From: Choanephora cucurbitarum
Taxonomy: Eukaryota; Mucoromycota; Mucoromycetes; Mucorales; Choanephoraceae
Reading direction: 5' to 3'
DNA length: 64,000 nucleotides
Assembly: GCA_025331435.1 (NCBI GenBank)
Contig: JAIWNI010000007.1
Span: 248,001 to 312,000, forward strand
In this document: in pieces, positions 1 through 10,636 of the stretch
Layout of the letters: each line of letters begins with the position of its first letter
Position numbering within the stretch: the stretch's first letter is position 1
Position numbers and translations under genes: made by a program
Notes under the pieces: model-generated
Told to the model about the DNA's origin: nothing
What the model saw: the letters and a program-made list of their open reading frames with translations, nothing else
The model's database searches: none

Positions 1-117
1 ATCAAGGGTTTTAAGGGATATTATGTTGGACTCAGTATAGGCTATATCAAAGTAGTGCCTATGGTGGCAGTCAGTTTTGCAGTGTATGAACGCATGAAAC
101 GATGGCTAGATATTTAA
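1..117 (+). CDS. Mitochondrial carrier (SLC25) family protein, C-terminal fragment
   Basis: Frame 1 is open from the window edge to the TAA at 115-117 and encodes the last 38 residues of a protein. The tail contains [20 protein letters not shown], which has the pattern of the sixth transmembrane helix of mitochondrial solute carriers (K-V-V-P-x-x-A-x-S-F-x-V-Y-E). The closest pattern I know is the CoA/adenine-nucleotide branch (SLC25A16/A42, yeast Leu5), but substrate specificity cannot be read from this tail. Such proteins sit in the inner mitochondrial membrane. The rest of the gene lies outside the window. It ends 122 bp from the stop of the convergent argininosuccinate lyase gene. Confidence 0.75.
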   Translation: MKGFKGYYVGLSIGYIKVVPMVAVSFAVYERMKRWLDI

Positions 118-239
118 TTGAAGGGAAGCTTATTGTTCTCATACTCAATGAAGAGAACTACTTTTGTACATACTAATAAAGATATGATGTAGATTTATTA
201 TTTACAAAGTTTTTTTTTTATACAAATGAGTTGGGAAGT

Positions 240-1634
240 CTAATGGGTTTTGGAAGATAACCAGGTCTTTAAGAGGTTGACTTGTTCCAAGACAGAGGAT
301 TTAGCAGTACCACCAGGGGTATTACGGTTTTCAATAGAGGTCTCAAAGCTCCAGACAGAGGCTACATCATCAGTGAAGGAAGGATGGAGTGTCTTGAGGT
401 CATCGACAGATAGATCACTAAGAGAGCCTTGACGGTCTTCAGCCATCTTGACAGCAGCACCAGAGATATGATGTGTTTCACGGAAAGGAACGCCCTTACG
501 AACAAGGTATTCAGCCAAATCAGTAGCCAACATGTCTGCACTTAGACTGGCCAACATCTTTTCAGGGAAGATAGAGAGAGTACTCAAGACACCAGCAGTG
601 ATCTGGAGAGAGCCAGATAAGGTATCGGCAGCATCAAACATGGGTTCTTTGTCTTCTTGGAGATCCTTGTTGTAGGTACTGGGAATACCCTTATAGGACA
701 TCATAAAGCCCGACATACCACCAAAGACACGACCACTCTTACCACGCAACAATTCCAAACTGTCGGGATTCTTCTTTTGAGGCATCAGACTAGAACCGGT
801 ACTGTAGGCATCAGCCAACTTGACAAAACCAAATTCAGCACTGGAATAGATAATCAAGTCTTCAGCAATACGAGAGATATGAACCATCGTCAAGCTGGCC
901 CAGAACAAGAACTCGGCAACAAAGTCACGATCACTGACCGCATAGAGAGAGTTGTGAATGTAATCGCGGAAACCTAATTCCTTGGCCAAGAAGCTACGAT
1001 CGATATTGAAGACATGACCAGCCAAGGCACCACTACCCAAGGGCAAGACATTCAAGCGCTCAATCAACTGCTCCAAACGCTCAGCATCCGATCGCCAAAG
1101 CCAAGCATGAGACAAGAGGAAGTGAGACCAACGGATAGGCTGAGCACGTTGTAGATGCGTATAGCCTGGCATCAAAGCGTCCAGTTCCTTTTCGGCACGG
1201 CTGACAGCGACAGCAATCAGTTCTTTCAAGTGAGCCAAGATCTTGGTAGCTTCATCGCGCAACCAGAGACGCATATCAGTAGCCACCTGGTCGTTACGAG
1301 AGCGACCTGTATGAAGCTTACCGGCAACAGACCCAATCAATTCACCCAAGCGTCTTTCATTTGCAGTGTGGATATCTTCATCACCGGCCTTGATCACAAA
1401 TTCTCCAGATTCCCATTCTTGCATGACTTTCTGAAGACCGTCTACAAGTTGATCGCGTTCTTCAGCTGAGATGATGTTGTTTTTGGCTAATGCTTTAGCA
1501 TAGGCAATGGAACCAATACAGTCGGCTGCATACATGCGCTTATCGAAATGAATAGAGGCATTAAAGGCATCCATTAAAGGATCAACGGCGCCGGAGAAAC
1601 GGCCACCCCAGAGTTTCTTTGGTGCGTCAGTCAT
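240..1634 (-). CDS. ARG4: Argininosuccinate lyase
   Basis: This single-exon gene encodes 464 residues, the usual length of the family. It catalyses the last step of arginine synthesis, splitting argininosuccinate into arginine and fumarate, and in fungi it is cytosolic. The N-terminus [20 protein letters not shown] is typical. HTGRSRNDQ lies near residues 107-116, and the fumarase/aspartase superfamily signature [13 protein letters not shown], in the mobile catalytic loop, lies near residues 279-291. There is no mitochondrial presequence. The ATG at 1634 is the first in frame and directly precedes the conserved N-terminus. A TGACTCA element 107 bp upstream (1741-1747) suggests general amino-acid control of the Gcn4/Cpc1 type. 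The gene converges on the carrier gene at the window edge. Confidence 0.97.
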   Translation of the reverse strand: MTDAPKKLWGGRFSGAVDPLMDAFNASIHFDKRMYAADCIGSIAYAKALAKNNIISAEERDQLVDGLQKVMQEWESGEFVIKAGDEDIHTANERRLGELIGSVAGKLHTGRSRNDQVATDMRLWLRDEATKILAHLKELIAVAVSRAEKELDALMPGYTHLQRAQPIRWSHFLLSHAWLWRSDAERLEQLIERLNVLPLGSGALAGHVFNIDRSFLAKELGFRDYIHNSLYAVSDRDFVAEFLFWASLTMVHISRIAEDLIIYSSAEFGFVKLADAYSTGSSLMPQKKNPDSLELLRGKSGRVFGGMSGFMMSYKGIPSTYNKDLQEDKEPMFDAADTLSGSLQITAGVLSTLSIFPEKMLASLSADMLATDLAEYLVRKGVPFRETHHISGAAVKMAEDRQGSLSDLSVDDLKTLHPSFTDDVASVWSFETSIENRNTPGGTAKSSVLEQVNLLKTWLSSKTH

Positions 1635-1740
1635 GATAGTGAAAGTGATAAAGTAAGATAATGAAAGAAAAGCAGAGAAAAATCGATAAACTGAAACTTG
1701 TATTTATAGTGAACGTACTTTTTTTTTTTGACAAGCTGGA

Positions 1741-1747
1741 TGACTCA
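1741..1747. promoter_or_regulatory. Gcn4/Cpc1-type element TGACTCA upstream of ARG4
   Basis: An exact TGACTCA lies 107 bp upstream of the argininosuccinate lyase start. This is the known binding site of the bZIP activators Gcn4 (yeast) and Cpc1 (filamentous fungi), which induce amino-acid biosynthesis genes during starvation. Its function here is inferred from position and from the downstream gene. The rest of 1635-1941 is AT-rich and shows no gene; it serves as the ARG4 5' region and the 3' flank of the racemase gene. Confidence 0.5.
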
Positions 1748-1941
1748 CACTTCTTCATATTGTCTAACAATTGAATCTCAGCAGCGATTATCTTTATTTA
1801 CTTTACAAGGAAATTAAACTAGTCAATTTTGATTGTACGCACAGCTCACTGTGTTTATTTGACTTACAAAAGATATGATGTGTGGTCGATTTAGCTTTCC
1901 ATCACACCTTGTGTTTTACCTTCATAATGGACAAGATTGAT

Positions 1942-3382
1942 TTATAGTTTGGCTCTTTTAGTCGAGTTATCAATGACCGTCTTTGACTTCAATAAGGCTT
2001 CAATCTGAGATTTGGTCATACCAAACTCTTCAAGGATTTCAACTGAATGAGCTCCTGGCTCAAGAAAAGATATCTCGTCCGTGGGTTGGTAAGGCCTTGC
2101 TGGTGTTCTTGATAGGCTTGGTGCTGGTTGTGGTGGTAATGCCTGAGTTGGCCAGCGAATGTCAGTACCTTGATCTGTATCTGGAATTGGATGTTGAAAG
2201 GACAAGACAGGCGTGACACAAGCGTCTGTGGCATCAAACAGACATGTCCATTCATGTTGTGTCTTGGTACTAAAGATCTCTTGAAACATACTCTTCATCT
2301 TTGGCCAAGATGATCGATCCAATTGATCAGGCAAAGTAGATGCATCCAGATTGAGTTTTTCTAGTAAACATGCATAAAACTGAGGTTCAATGGCTCCACT
2401 ATACAAAAAAGAAATGCATAGATAAATATCATATCATCTTGAAAGAAAGTCAGATACAAACACTGCCATATATTGATTGTCTTTGGTTCGATAGACTTCG
2501 TAAAAATGTGCACCACCATCTAGTAGATTGGTGCCTCTATCGCCGTCAAGAACAAAACCATACTTTTGGAAAAGATAAGCATGCGTTACCAAGTAAGCGG
2601 TACCTGCTGTCTACAAAAGTGAGGAGATGTTATATGGCTTGCAATCCAATTGCTTGTTTGACTTACAAGACTGGCATCAACCACTTGACCCTTCCCTGAT
2701 TTTGATCGTTCCACAAGTGCCATGAGAATACCCATAACACACATCAATCCACCACCAGCAAAATCAGCTAAAATTAAAAATGTATTAGTCAGATCTTTTG
2801 TTGTGGCACTTTTCTTAAAAAAAAATACCTAATATATTCAAGGGAAAATATGGATTTTCTTGTTGACGACCCAATAACTAAAGAAATCAAAGTAAATATC
2901 ATCGTGGTTTTGGCAGTAGGTTGAAATTACACTCAATGCACCAGAAATAGCCAAGTAATTGATATCATGGCCTGCTGCTCGAGAAATAGAGCCTGTCGAC
3001 TGTCCATAACCACTGAGGCGCGCATAAATAATTCGAGGATTGATTGCCATAACCACCTCAGGACCAAGTCCAAGCTTCTCCATCACACCAGGTCGAAAAG
3101 GGTCCAGAATAACATCTGCCGACTTGAACAGCGTCAATAATGCCTGTATAGCATCAGGATTCTTCAAGTCCATAGCCAGTGATCGTTTGTTTCTAGTGTC
3201 TCGTTTGAGTTGCTGTAGGTTCCTTATTGTATGCTTTACCTTGTCAATACATCGCTTTGTAAGCCGCCTGATCGATCAATTCGAATAACATTGGCGCCAA
3301 AATCAGATAGGATCAGGCCAGCAAAAGGAGCAGGTGCAAGGCCTGACATTTCAAATACAGTGATGTTAGACAATGCCATCAT
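1942..3382 (-). CDS. Alpha-methylacyl-CoA racemase (CoA-transferase family III)
   Basis: Six exons join in frame: 3382-3240, 3192-2931, 2877-2829, 2767-2667, 2610-2462 and 2398-1942. They give 386 residues, normal for fungal and animal AMACR. The family III CoA-transferase fold is clear. The N-terminus has [20 protein letters not shown], then [29 protein letters not shown], the catalytic region [15 protein letters not shown], and [18 protein letters not shown]. The enzyme epimerises 2-methylacyl-CoA esters so that they can enter beta-oxidation, and acts in peroxisomes or mitochondria. The C-terminus (TKRAKL) is not a classic SKL/AKL but could act as a weak PTS1. ATG codons lie at 3382 and 3379. 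The gene is divergent from the nucleoporin gene. Confidence 0.93.
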
Positions 3383-4284
3383 TACATAAAATAAAAGCTA
3401 AAGAGAGATGAAAAAAAAAGGGTAAACTGAATGAAATAACAGTTCCAAGTTACACAGAATTGTATGGGAATTCAGTTATTGTGCATTGTCCAATCATAAC
3501 ATTTAAAGAGCATTGAAAATGAACATAAAATAGAGGGCTCAAGAGGAATATCATGATAGTATGCGTGGAAGAAAAAAGAGACCTATCTGCTTATGTATTC
3601 AACGAGCTCGCACTAAACGTTGCGAATTGACTAAATAAAAGTGTCTCATCAAGTTTCTTTATGCAGGAATGATAGGTATTTTTTGAGCTTTGTTAAGAAA
3701 AATAAAGCATGCTCATAAAATCAACAGTTTGTGGTTTAATTTTCATATATATGGAAAGTAGTCAAAAAGCTTGTTTTGAAGAAAAGATTTGTCTAAAAGG
3801 CTTCTTTCTTCATGTATAATCTCTCCATAAAAACTTGTTGATAAGCAAAAGACTGTGATTCACCTACCTTCTCAGGATCTCTTTTTTATGGAGCATTGAT
3901 TGTTAGCATCAGTACATTTACAACCAGAAGAGGGGCATGGCTGCCGTATGTGACTTTGTTGTTCACAAATACATAAGTCATTCATTGTTTCGACTATAAT
4001 CAGTAGCTTAGCTTACAGACCTGACCTCACAATGCAAGATGTGAAGTTTGGTTCGAGAGCGTCATTCATTCTATCTGAGGCTCGGTTCAGAAAACATTTT
4101 TGTTGGAATACCTTGAAGGTGCCTGCATTAACTTGCCAATACAATCCTCACTCATCTGTAACAACAGAATATTTTCGGATCAGTAAGTGCTACCAAAGTC
4201 CGACTACTTTGCTTTTTTTTAAATGATTGGTGGTAGCTATTTTTTTCTTGCTTTCTTTATTTCGTCTTTCATCATCTGTATTTG
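3383..4284. other. Divergent intergenic region, racemase / nucleoporin
   Basis: About 900 bp lie between the racemase start and the first codon I can support for the nucleoporin. The DNA is AT-rich and holds the two divergent promoters. A 64-codon ORF at 4032-4226 has no recognisable content and no convincing splice into the nucleoporin frame, so I do not call it. An additional upstream coding exon of the nucleoporin is possible here, because the N-terminus I can read is short. Confidence 0.5.
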
Positions 4285-7200
4285 ATGCCTGCTTTTATCG
4301 AAGGCTTGAAAAAGACTTATCGATGTAACGAGCTATTTGAGGGTCTTCCTCGGACTGTAGAACAGTCGTCCGACAATCTTGTTTTTTTGAAAGACCCCTC
4401 AGTACTCAGCAAAGCAAGCGCGTATGAAGTTGTCTGGAATAGTCGTCTACCAACAGCTGTACGGGAAGCACTCGAGCAAAGTAACCAGACAGGGCATGAT
4501 CTTTACTGGAATTGATGACAGCTAACTTTTTCTTTTCTATAGGTCAATACCATCAACTTAACGTCAATTATCATCATCGAACCATCAGCTTGTTAACAGA
4601 TAATATACTTTCAATCTATCAATTGGTTTCACAGGTGAAGAGGAAAACTATAATCAGATATATCATCAATGTCTGACTGATACACATAATAGACCGAAAA
4701 GAGAAAGCTGCAGATCCCAATTCATGGCATGATCATTTTGAGCCAGCCACCTCTGTTTGATGTCTGGGCAGATTCACTTTCGGCTGTCATCGTAAGCACA
4801 CATGGAAAATTGAGATATGTTCAATATGGTATGGCCCAAGTAGATTTCGACATCAATTTGCCTATTGGAGATAGCATCAGTGCAGTTCGAATGATGGATA
4901 CCAACCAAGCGCTTTTGGGCACATTATCCGGTGAACTCTATCTTTTCAAACTAGATGATGATCAGCTGCCACATCTATTTAATTTTTATCAATATCAATC
5001 ATGGTTCGATACATTCATTCTGACTGGATCTTATTATCGTACTGCAGTACCTAGCTTGTCTCAACAGTACAAATCAAGCTGTCGTCATGTCATAGGCAAA
5101 GTCATCTATCTACAGACGATCGATTCTGTTCATTATATTGGCTATGCTAAAGGGATTCAAGTATGGGAGACACAGACAGACAATCGAGTAGAGGTATATG
5201 TTGTCCTTGATTATCTTTTTGAATGGCAGGGAGCAAGGAAATAACCCTTTTGCATTCAACATTAGCTTGTTGCTCAATACAACATGGAATGTACCTTAAT
5301 AGAAGAAGTGACCCAACACATCCCTTCTGCATACTCAAGAGATACAATCCAATGCGAAATTGTCAACATGAACGTACATCCGTAAGTGACTTGGCTCATT
5401 CCCCATATTGGAACACATTTGATTTATAGCGTGCATGTTAGAAAAAGCGACATTGTTCTGTTAGTCTCATATACACTTCCTGACATGTATGGATACAACC
5501 AGTTCTTGGTCTTACGTTGTCAGCTAGAGATCAACAATGAGAAGGGAACATTAGGACTACAAGTGATGTACAGTGCTTCTATGTCCTACACTTCGTTACA
5601 AGAAAAAGCTCTCTTGGCTTCTACAGACGATATAGCATTTGTGACTTTTGAAGATACAATGATAGCAATCAGTACCAACAAGAAGTCTGTATTTGAAGAA
5701 GCAATTCATGTATCCGATCAAATTTTGTTTACAGAAACCGTTTTGGATACACCAAACCATTGTCATACAGCCTTAATATATACAAAACACAATGGTGTCA
5801 TTCAGTTCACTGTTGATATCAATGTCATACAGCAATCATGGTTAACCAAGTATGTTCTTTTTTTTCTTTGATATATAAGGTGTATGCCTACTTGCAGAAT
5901 TTAACACGATATACAATAGTAATATATACTCAAGAACTGTTCGAAACATTGTAATGGCGCTCTCTATTCAACAAAAGAGTCTCACTAATTCATTCTTCTG
6001 AATAGCAAGAAAGTGATACAGACGTGTTTAAAGCTAGATTAGAGCAAGCTGTGTTTTTTGGAGATTCGCCTCAGGTATTTGAGATAGTTTGTTGTCGTTT
6101 GCTCTTTGTCTAAAAAGACATTTTTTTTAGTCACCTTTGAGATTTATTTTACGTCAACATAATCAAGAGAATATATCCTTGGCAGCCTTGAGATTATCAA
6201 GTCAACTCTTAAAAGGAGAATGTTGGCTTCTTCCGTTGACAACAGAAGATAGTCTCTATTTATGTGCTTTGAACTATTTTCAAAAGAGAATACTTAAAGT
6301 AATTGAAGAAAGCGATTTATTAGATAGGGTAAGAAAAAATATCGAAGAGGAACACAACTACTTGGAAGGTCTCCCTGACTAACGCAATCAATAGCTTTCG
6401 GAACAAGATAAACAGATACTACTTCGGAACAGTCAAATAACTACTTTGAGTTTTGCGATAGGAAATTATGTCATGGAGAAGTATGTTTATTGCGTCTATA
6501 CATTATAGCAATTTCCTGTCATTCACACTTGTTGACATAGACAGGATGATGCAGAATTCATGAATTATCTTGTGGATTCTGTTCAGCCTTTGCTGCATTC
6601 TGAAGGAGGCACCAACATCATGTTGTTGCTGAAAACCAAAGTAAGTTAAACATTTTCTTCTGTTCTTTTTACAATTTAACCACTCTATAAAATCGTAGAG
6701 TAAAAAAGCAATGCATGTATTAGAAGCGATCTACCAGGCAGTTCATTCGAAAAAAATCAAATTTAAATTGGTTTATCAGTCTACAGAAATGATGGCAGTA
6801 AGATGCTAACTATAATACTAGTGCTCATGTTTCTCATCATTCTATGTAGAACGTGTTGACTGCCATTCGCACGTTTGAGAACCAGTGTGTTCTATATAGT
6901 CTGGATAAGTCTTATTCTGGTAGGTGACAAACAAGAAGAAAAAGCAACCAATTTTGACTCATCTTTGTTTCAATTAGCGATCATTGTTGGTTATCTTTTT
7001 GACTTGTGGTGTCTTTCATTTGAAGCTAATGAGTTAGAAACACCAGGGTCTATGATTCATATGGCTAATCTAATTCTCGATTCTTTGCTGGACGAAGTAA
7101 ATCAAAAGTAAGTAATGTAAAAAAAAAAGAGCTGGAGGATGGGATAATGACTTGTGTTAGTCGTGGACGAATACCTTTTGAAAGGGTTAGGGCAGCTATT

Positions 7201-7682
7201 TTCAACAAACTTCTCACTGCCTACGCAAATGAAGTAGCTATGATGAGCCAGTTTACTAGAGCGTATGGTGGTATACCCTTCGTGATTGATCATATTCAAT
7301 CCACCAGACAAACAAGAGAAGAACATATTGCATTTATACAGCATTTAGGATTTGACTATTTCAGCGCGTTACTCATCTATCTTTGTCAGAAAGGTAAGTT
7401 GGTGCTACTTTGAAGAACATCAACTCATATCTTGTAACAGAGAACACGTACAGCGAAATTGAATTTTACTCTACTAAATATCCTCAATACATATCAAAGC
7501 TGATTGATCAGTTTACGGTACCAAAGGTTGCGTGGGTGCATTATGTCCATCAAAAGGATTATGAGAAAGCTTATGAGCAGCTATTGCTTTATTTGAATTC
7601 ACCTATGTCTGAACAAGAGAGAAAAGAAGCAATTGCCTGGCAAAGAATACTTGAAGCATGCATACAAGAGATGAATGCATAA
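4285..7682 (+). CDS. NUP133: Nucleoporin Nup133-like, Nup84/Nup107-160 Y-complex
   Basis: Fifteen exons join in frame: 4285-4480, 4543-4634, 4714-5193, 5266-5381, 5430-5849, 5920-5950, 6006-6074, 6131-6328, 6395-6480, 6541-6640, 6699-6797, 6850-6919, 6978-7107, 7161-7393 and 7441-7682, giving 853 residues. Residues 1 to about 435 resemble the Nup133 beta-propeller: VVWNSRLPTAVREAL, a segment with STHGKLRYVQ, then ALLGTLSGELYLFKL. The rest is alpha-helical, with FFGDSPQSPLRF and the C-terminal VAWVHYVHQKDYEKAYEQLL typical of the Nup133/Nup132 stack. Nup133 anchors the Y-complex of the pore scaffold. Known family members are about 1100-1150 residues, so this one is short: the middle is reduced or a 5' exon is missing. 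Exon 6 has only 31 nt. Identification rests on recalled patterns. Confidence 0.8.
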
Positions 7683-7724
7683 GAATTTCTTTTTAATAAA
7701 TATCCTCATTCTAATGTATTTTTT

Positions 7725-9410
7725 TTATTTTTTTGGAACAGCAATCAATGCACAGTTCTCTAAACTAGTGTTCAAATCAACATAATAAGTCAATTTGACA
7801 TCAAATCCAAAGCTTTCTAGGTACTTGACACGTCCTACATCCAATAGGCGTTTACATTTAAGGCCAATAGCAGTACGCTCAATATGATCGCGACCAGAGA
7901 AATGGTTTCTAAAACTGCTATTAGACAATGTCATTGTAGGCTCTCTATTCAGACTCACGTTGTTTGATCTTCTTCTTCTTCTTCCTGGCTAGCATGGTCT
8001 TCGTCCTCTTCATCCTCTTTTGAACCAGCAGCCTGCTTTGGCTTCTTGCTGCATGTAGCCCAACTGCTCATTTTACTGATGCGTTCAAACTCTGTTTTGC
8101 TAAGTGGAATAGAGTCTAAGAAGCTTGTGTTTGGATACATTTCATAACGACACAATTGATGACAGCACAGAGCAATGATGATACCGCGAACAGGCTCACT
8201 AAAACATCCAATTTGTCGTCAAGATACATATCACTCTACCTTGTTTCATCTAACTCTTACCTATTTCCTTTAGCACGTTCATGTTCAACATAGTTCATCA
8301 AGCATTTTAAAGAAATATCAGTAGCACAACCGCAAAGATGTTTGGAGATAGCTACTATTTTCTTGTCATTGTCTGCAATACAGTCTACTTTAGAGAGATC
8401 GAGATCTTTGATGTCTATCAACTGGCGCTGTACACGTGATTTCTGCTCAGACAGGCCAAGTAATGTCTGGTCCACCTTGTTACGAACACTCTTACGATCC
8501 AGCAAGAGATAAGTCGCTTCACCGTTGGTTTCGTTCACAGCTCTCTTTACGTAAGCAGAAAGATCACCCTTACCAGCACCAAATTCAACAAAACAAGCTG
8601 TCTTGTCTTGAAGCATTCCACTGTCTTCCATATGGCCCATCAATGAAGATAATTGATCTAAATGCTTTGTGTTTGTGATGGTATGTCTTTTTTTTTGTTC
8701 AGGTATAAGTTGGACGATCCAGTGAACCTCTCACATTGATCTTCTCTTACCTTTTAGCTTCTGCAGAAGGATGGGTCAACTGTCTTTTTTCAATAGGGCC
8801 TACATGTTCGTCATGAGCCTTAGTAACCTTATCAATCAATGCATCCAATTCGTCTCTAGTCAACGCTTGTAACCGGACGCGAGCCAACCATGGCTGAACA
8901 TGTAGATTTTGATGAGAATAGATCTTTTTTTGAAACTCAAGTTCTTCTTCAGAAAGTGGTAAAGTACAGTTGACGTTGAGCGAGAAACAGGGAGGTTGTT
9001 CTCTAGGGCGTGCATTACACCGGGATTTCATGTGTTTCTCGAGATCCTTTTCAAAAACGGTACTACATTAAAAGAGGAGTTAGTTTGGGAGGCTCTGTTG
9101 ATCAGATTCGTGCAAGTGCTTACTGTGAGTTATCAAAAGGACATGGAACTCGCTTGTTATTGACATCGTTTTCGTCTCCATGAACCAAGTGCTCACCGCA
9201 ATACGATCCACCTTTTTTGGCAGGCAAGCCACAATATCTTCTTTTTCTCATCACATAGTAATGGCCTATACACTTGCTCTTTTATTATTAGAACCATAGA
9301 AAATGCAATTGCTTACATTGTTGTGGCCTTGTTGGCACAGGTGGAATAACAAAAGGCTCGGCGTTACCCTTTGTTTTCTTTTCACGCTTCTCTAAGGGAT
9401 CTTTAGGCAT
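7725..9410 (-). CDS. TRM13: tRNA:m4X modification enzyme, TRM13 methyltransferase
   Basis: Six exons close in frame: 9410-9317, 9265-9124, 9062-8751, 8686-8261, 8198-7959 and 7908-7725, giving 465 residues. The order of domains is that of TRM13/TRMT13. A CCCH-type zinc finger (CHYYVMRKRRYC, then YCGEH) comes first, followed by a U11-48K-like CHHC finger (VPCPFDNS...HMKSRC). The SAM-dependent methyltransferase core has FVEFGAGKGDLSAYV, ISKHLCGCATD and IALCCHQLCRYEMYP, with a C-terminal ERTAIGLKCKRLLDVGR. The enzyme 2'-O-methylates position 4 of tRNAs. An acidic, Glu-rich insert lies before the last exon. Exon 4 is entered at an AG directly after an A-tract, the only acceptor that restores KHLDQLSSLMG. 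The stop is 42 bp from the convergent NUP133 stop. Confidence 0.92.
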
Positions 9411-9665
9411 GTCAAGGAAGGAAAAAGGAAAGGGGGAAAATTTATTTTTCGTTTTTTGAAGGGCAGCAAGAAATCAATGACCAGGTACTGAATAATCATG
9501 CATAAGATCACTCTTTGAGAAAGTCTAATTGTAGTCAACATTTGAGTCAGAACAATCCTATTATCTAACAAGTTATTTGGTTGTATATCGCATTATTAAA
9601 AACAAAAAAAATACATGTTTATTTTTTTTTTCAAATGAGAGAAGAAGATCAGATAGGAAAAAAAT

Positions 9666-10636
9666 CTAATCCCAACCAGAAGAAGCAGGGGCAGCAGAGA
9701 CATCTTCAGCCCAGTCAGAGGCACCAGTGTCAGCCTGAGCAGACCATTCACCAGCATTGGCAGCAAGACCAGCAGGTCCATCAGCGGCAGCACCTTCGAT
9801 AGTCCAGTCAACATCTTCGGTGGTGGCTCCCCATTCAGTGTTACCGGCTTCTTCAGCATTGGCAGCAGCTTCGTTTTCCTTTTCAATTTCCTCAGGATCA
9901 CGGTAGAAGAACATGTCAACCATAACATCCCAAGAAGCAGAGTACTCCAAAGTGCCACGAAGACGAAGAACGGCACGGGCCAAGAGCCAGTAGATCAAAC
10001 CAATAGCGTGTTTACCCTTGTTGTTAGTAGGAATGGCAACATCAATGTACTTCAAAGAAGCATCAGTGTCAGCAAGAGAGATGACAGGAATGTTGACATA
10101 AGAAGCTTCGAGGACAGCTTGGAAGTCGGAACGAGGGTCGGTACAGATAACCAAACGGGGTTCACGGAAAGAACGGGTGATGTAGTTAGTGAAAGTACCA
10201 GGAGTGTAACGACCAACAATAGCTTCACAGCCAACGTATCTAGCGAACTTCAAAGCGGCACGGTGACCGTAAGGACGAGCAGAGACGACAACAATATCTT
10301 GAGGGTTTTCAACAGCAGCAATGACACGAGCAGCCAAGATAAGCTTCTCCCAAGTCTTACCAATGTTGATCAAGTTGATACCTTTGTTGAGTTATATGAG
10401 TATAGGTTTCTTCATAAAAAAAAAAAGAAAAAGCTTACCATCAGCACGACGCTTGAAGACATAAGGAGTCATACGCATGTTGACGTTCTTGGTACCAATG
10501 TGAGCTTGAGCAGCCAACAAAAGTTGAATGTCTTCTTCAGTGGGATTCAAAACTATAAGAAAAGAGAGAAATCAGTAAACCCAATAAAGAGAAATGGAGA
10601 TCACTGTAGTAACTTACTAGCAGGAACTTTAGACAT
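9666..10636 (-). CDS. RPS0: Small-subunit ribosomal protein S0 (uS2, RPSA)
   Basis: Exons 10636-10618 (19 nt), 10552-10439 and 10381-9666 give 282 residues. The protein opens [20 protein letters not shown] and contains [45 protein letters not shown] and [20 protein letters not shown], all typical of eukaryotic uS2. The acidic Trp-rich tail ([12 protein letters not shown], then DWAED) matches fungal S0. The protein is part of the 40S head/platform and is needed for late 20S pre-rRNA processing. A tiny first exon with an intron after a few codons is common in ribosomal protein genes. Codon use is strongly biased to C-ending codons (AAC, ATC, GTC), as expected for high expression. It lies head-to-tail with TRM13, 255 bp downstream. 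Confidence 0.97.

Noticed and set aside
250..1469. Plus-strand ORFs opposite ARG4
   Set aside because: They are antisense shadows of the strongly supported argininosuccinate lyase gene.
4032..4226. 64-codon ORF as a first exon of NUP133
   Set aside because: No splice pair joins it in frame convincingly and the sequence has no resemblance to a nucleoporin N-terminus.
8687..8750. Apparent frameshift at TRM13 intron 3
   Set aside because: An acceptor directly after the A-tract (exon 4 from 8686) closes the frame and gives KHLDQLSSLMG as expected for the family.
9265..9316. Apparent frameshift at TRM13 intron 1
   Set aside because: Using the acceptor TATAG one step further downstream (exon 2 from 9265) restores the frame and the CHYYVMRKRRYC zinc finger.
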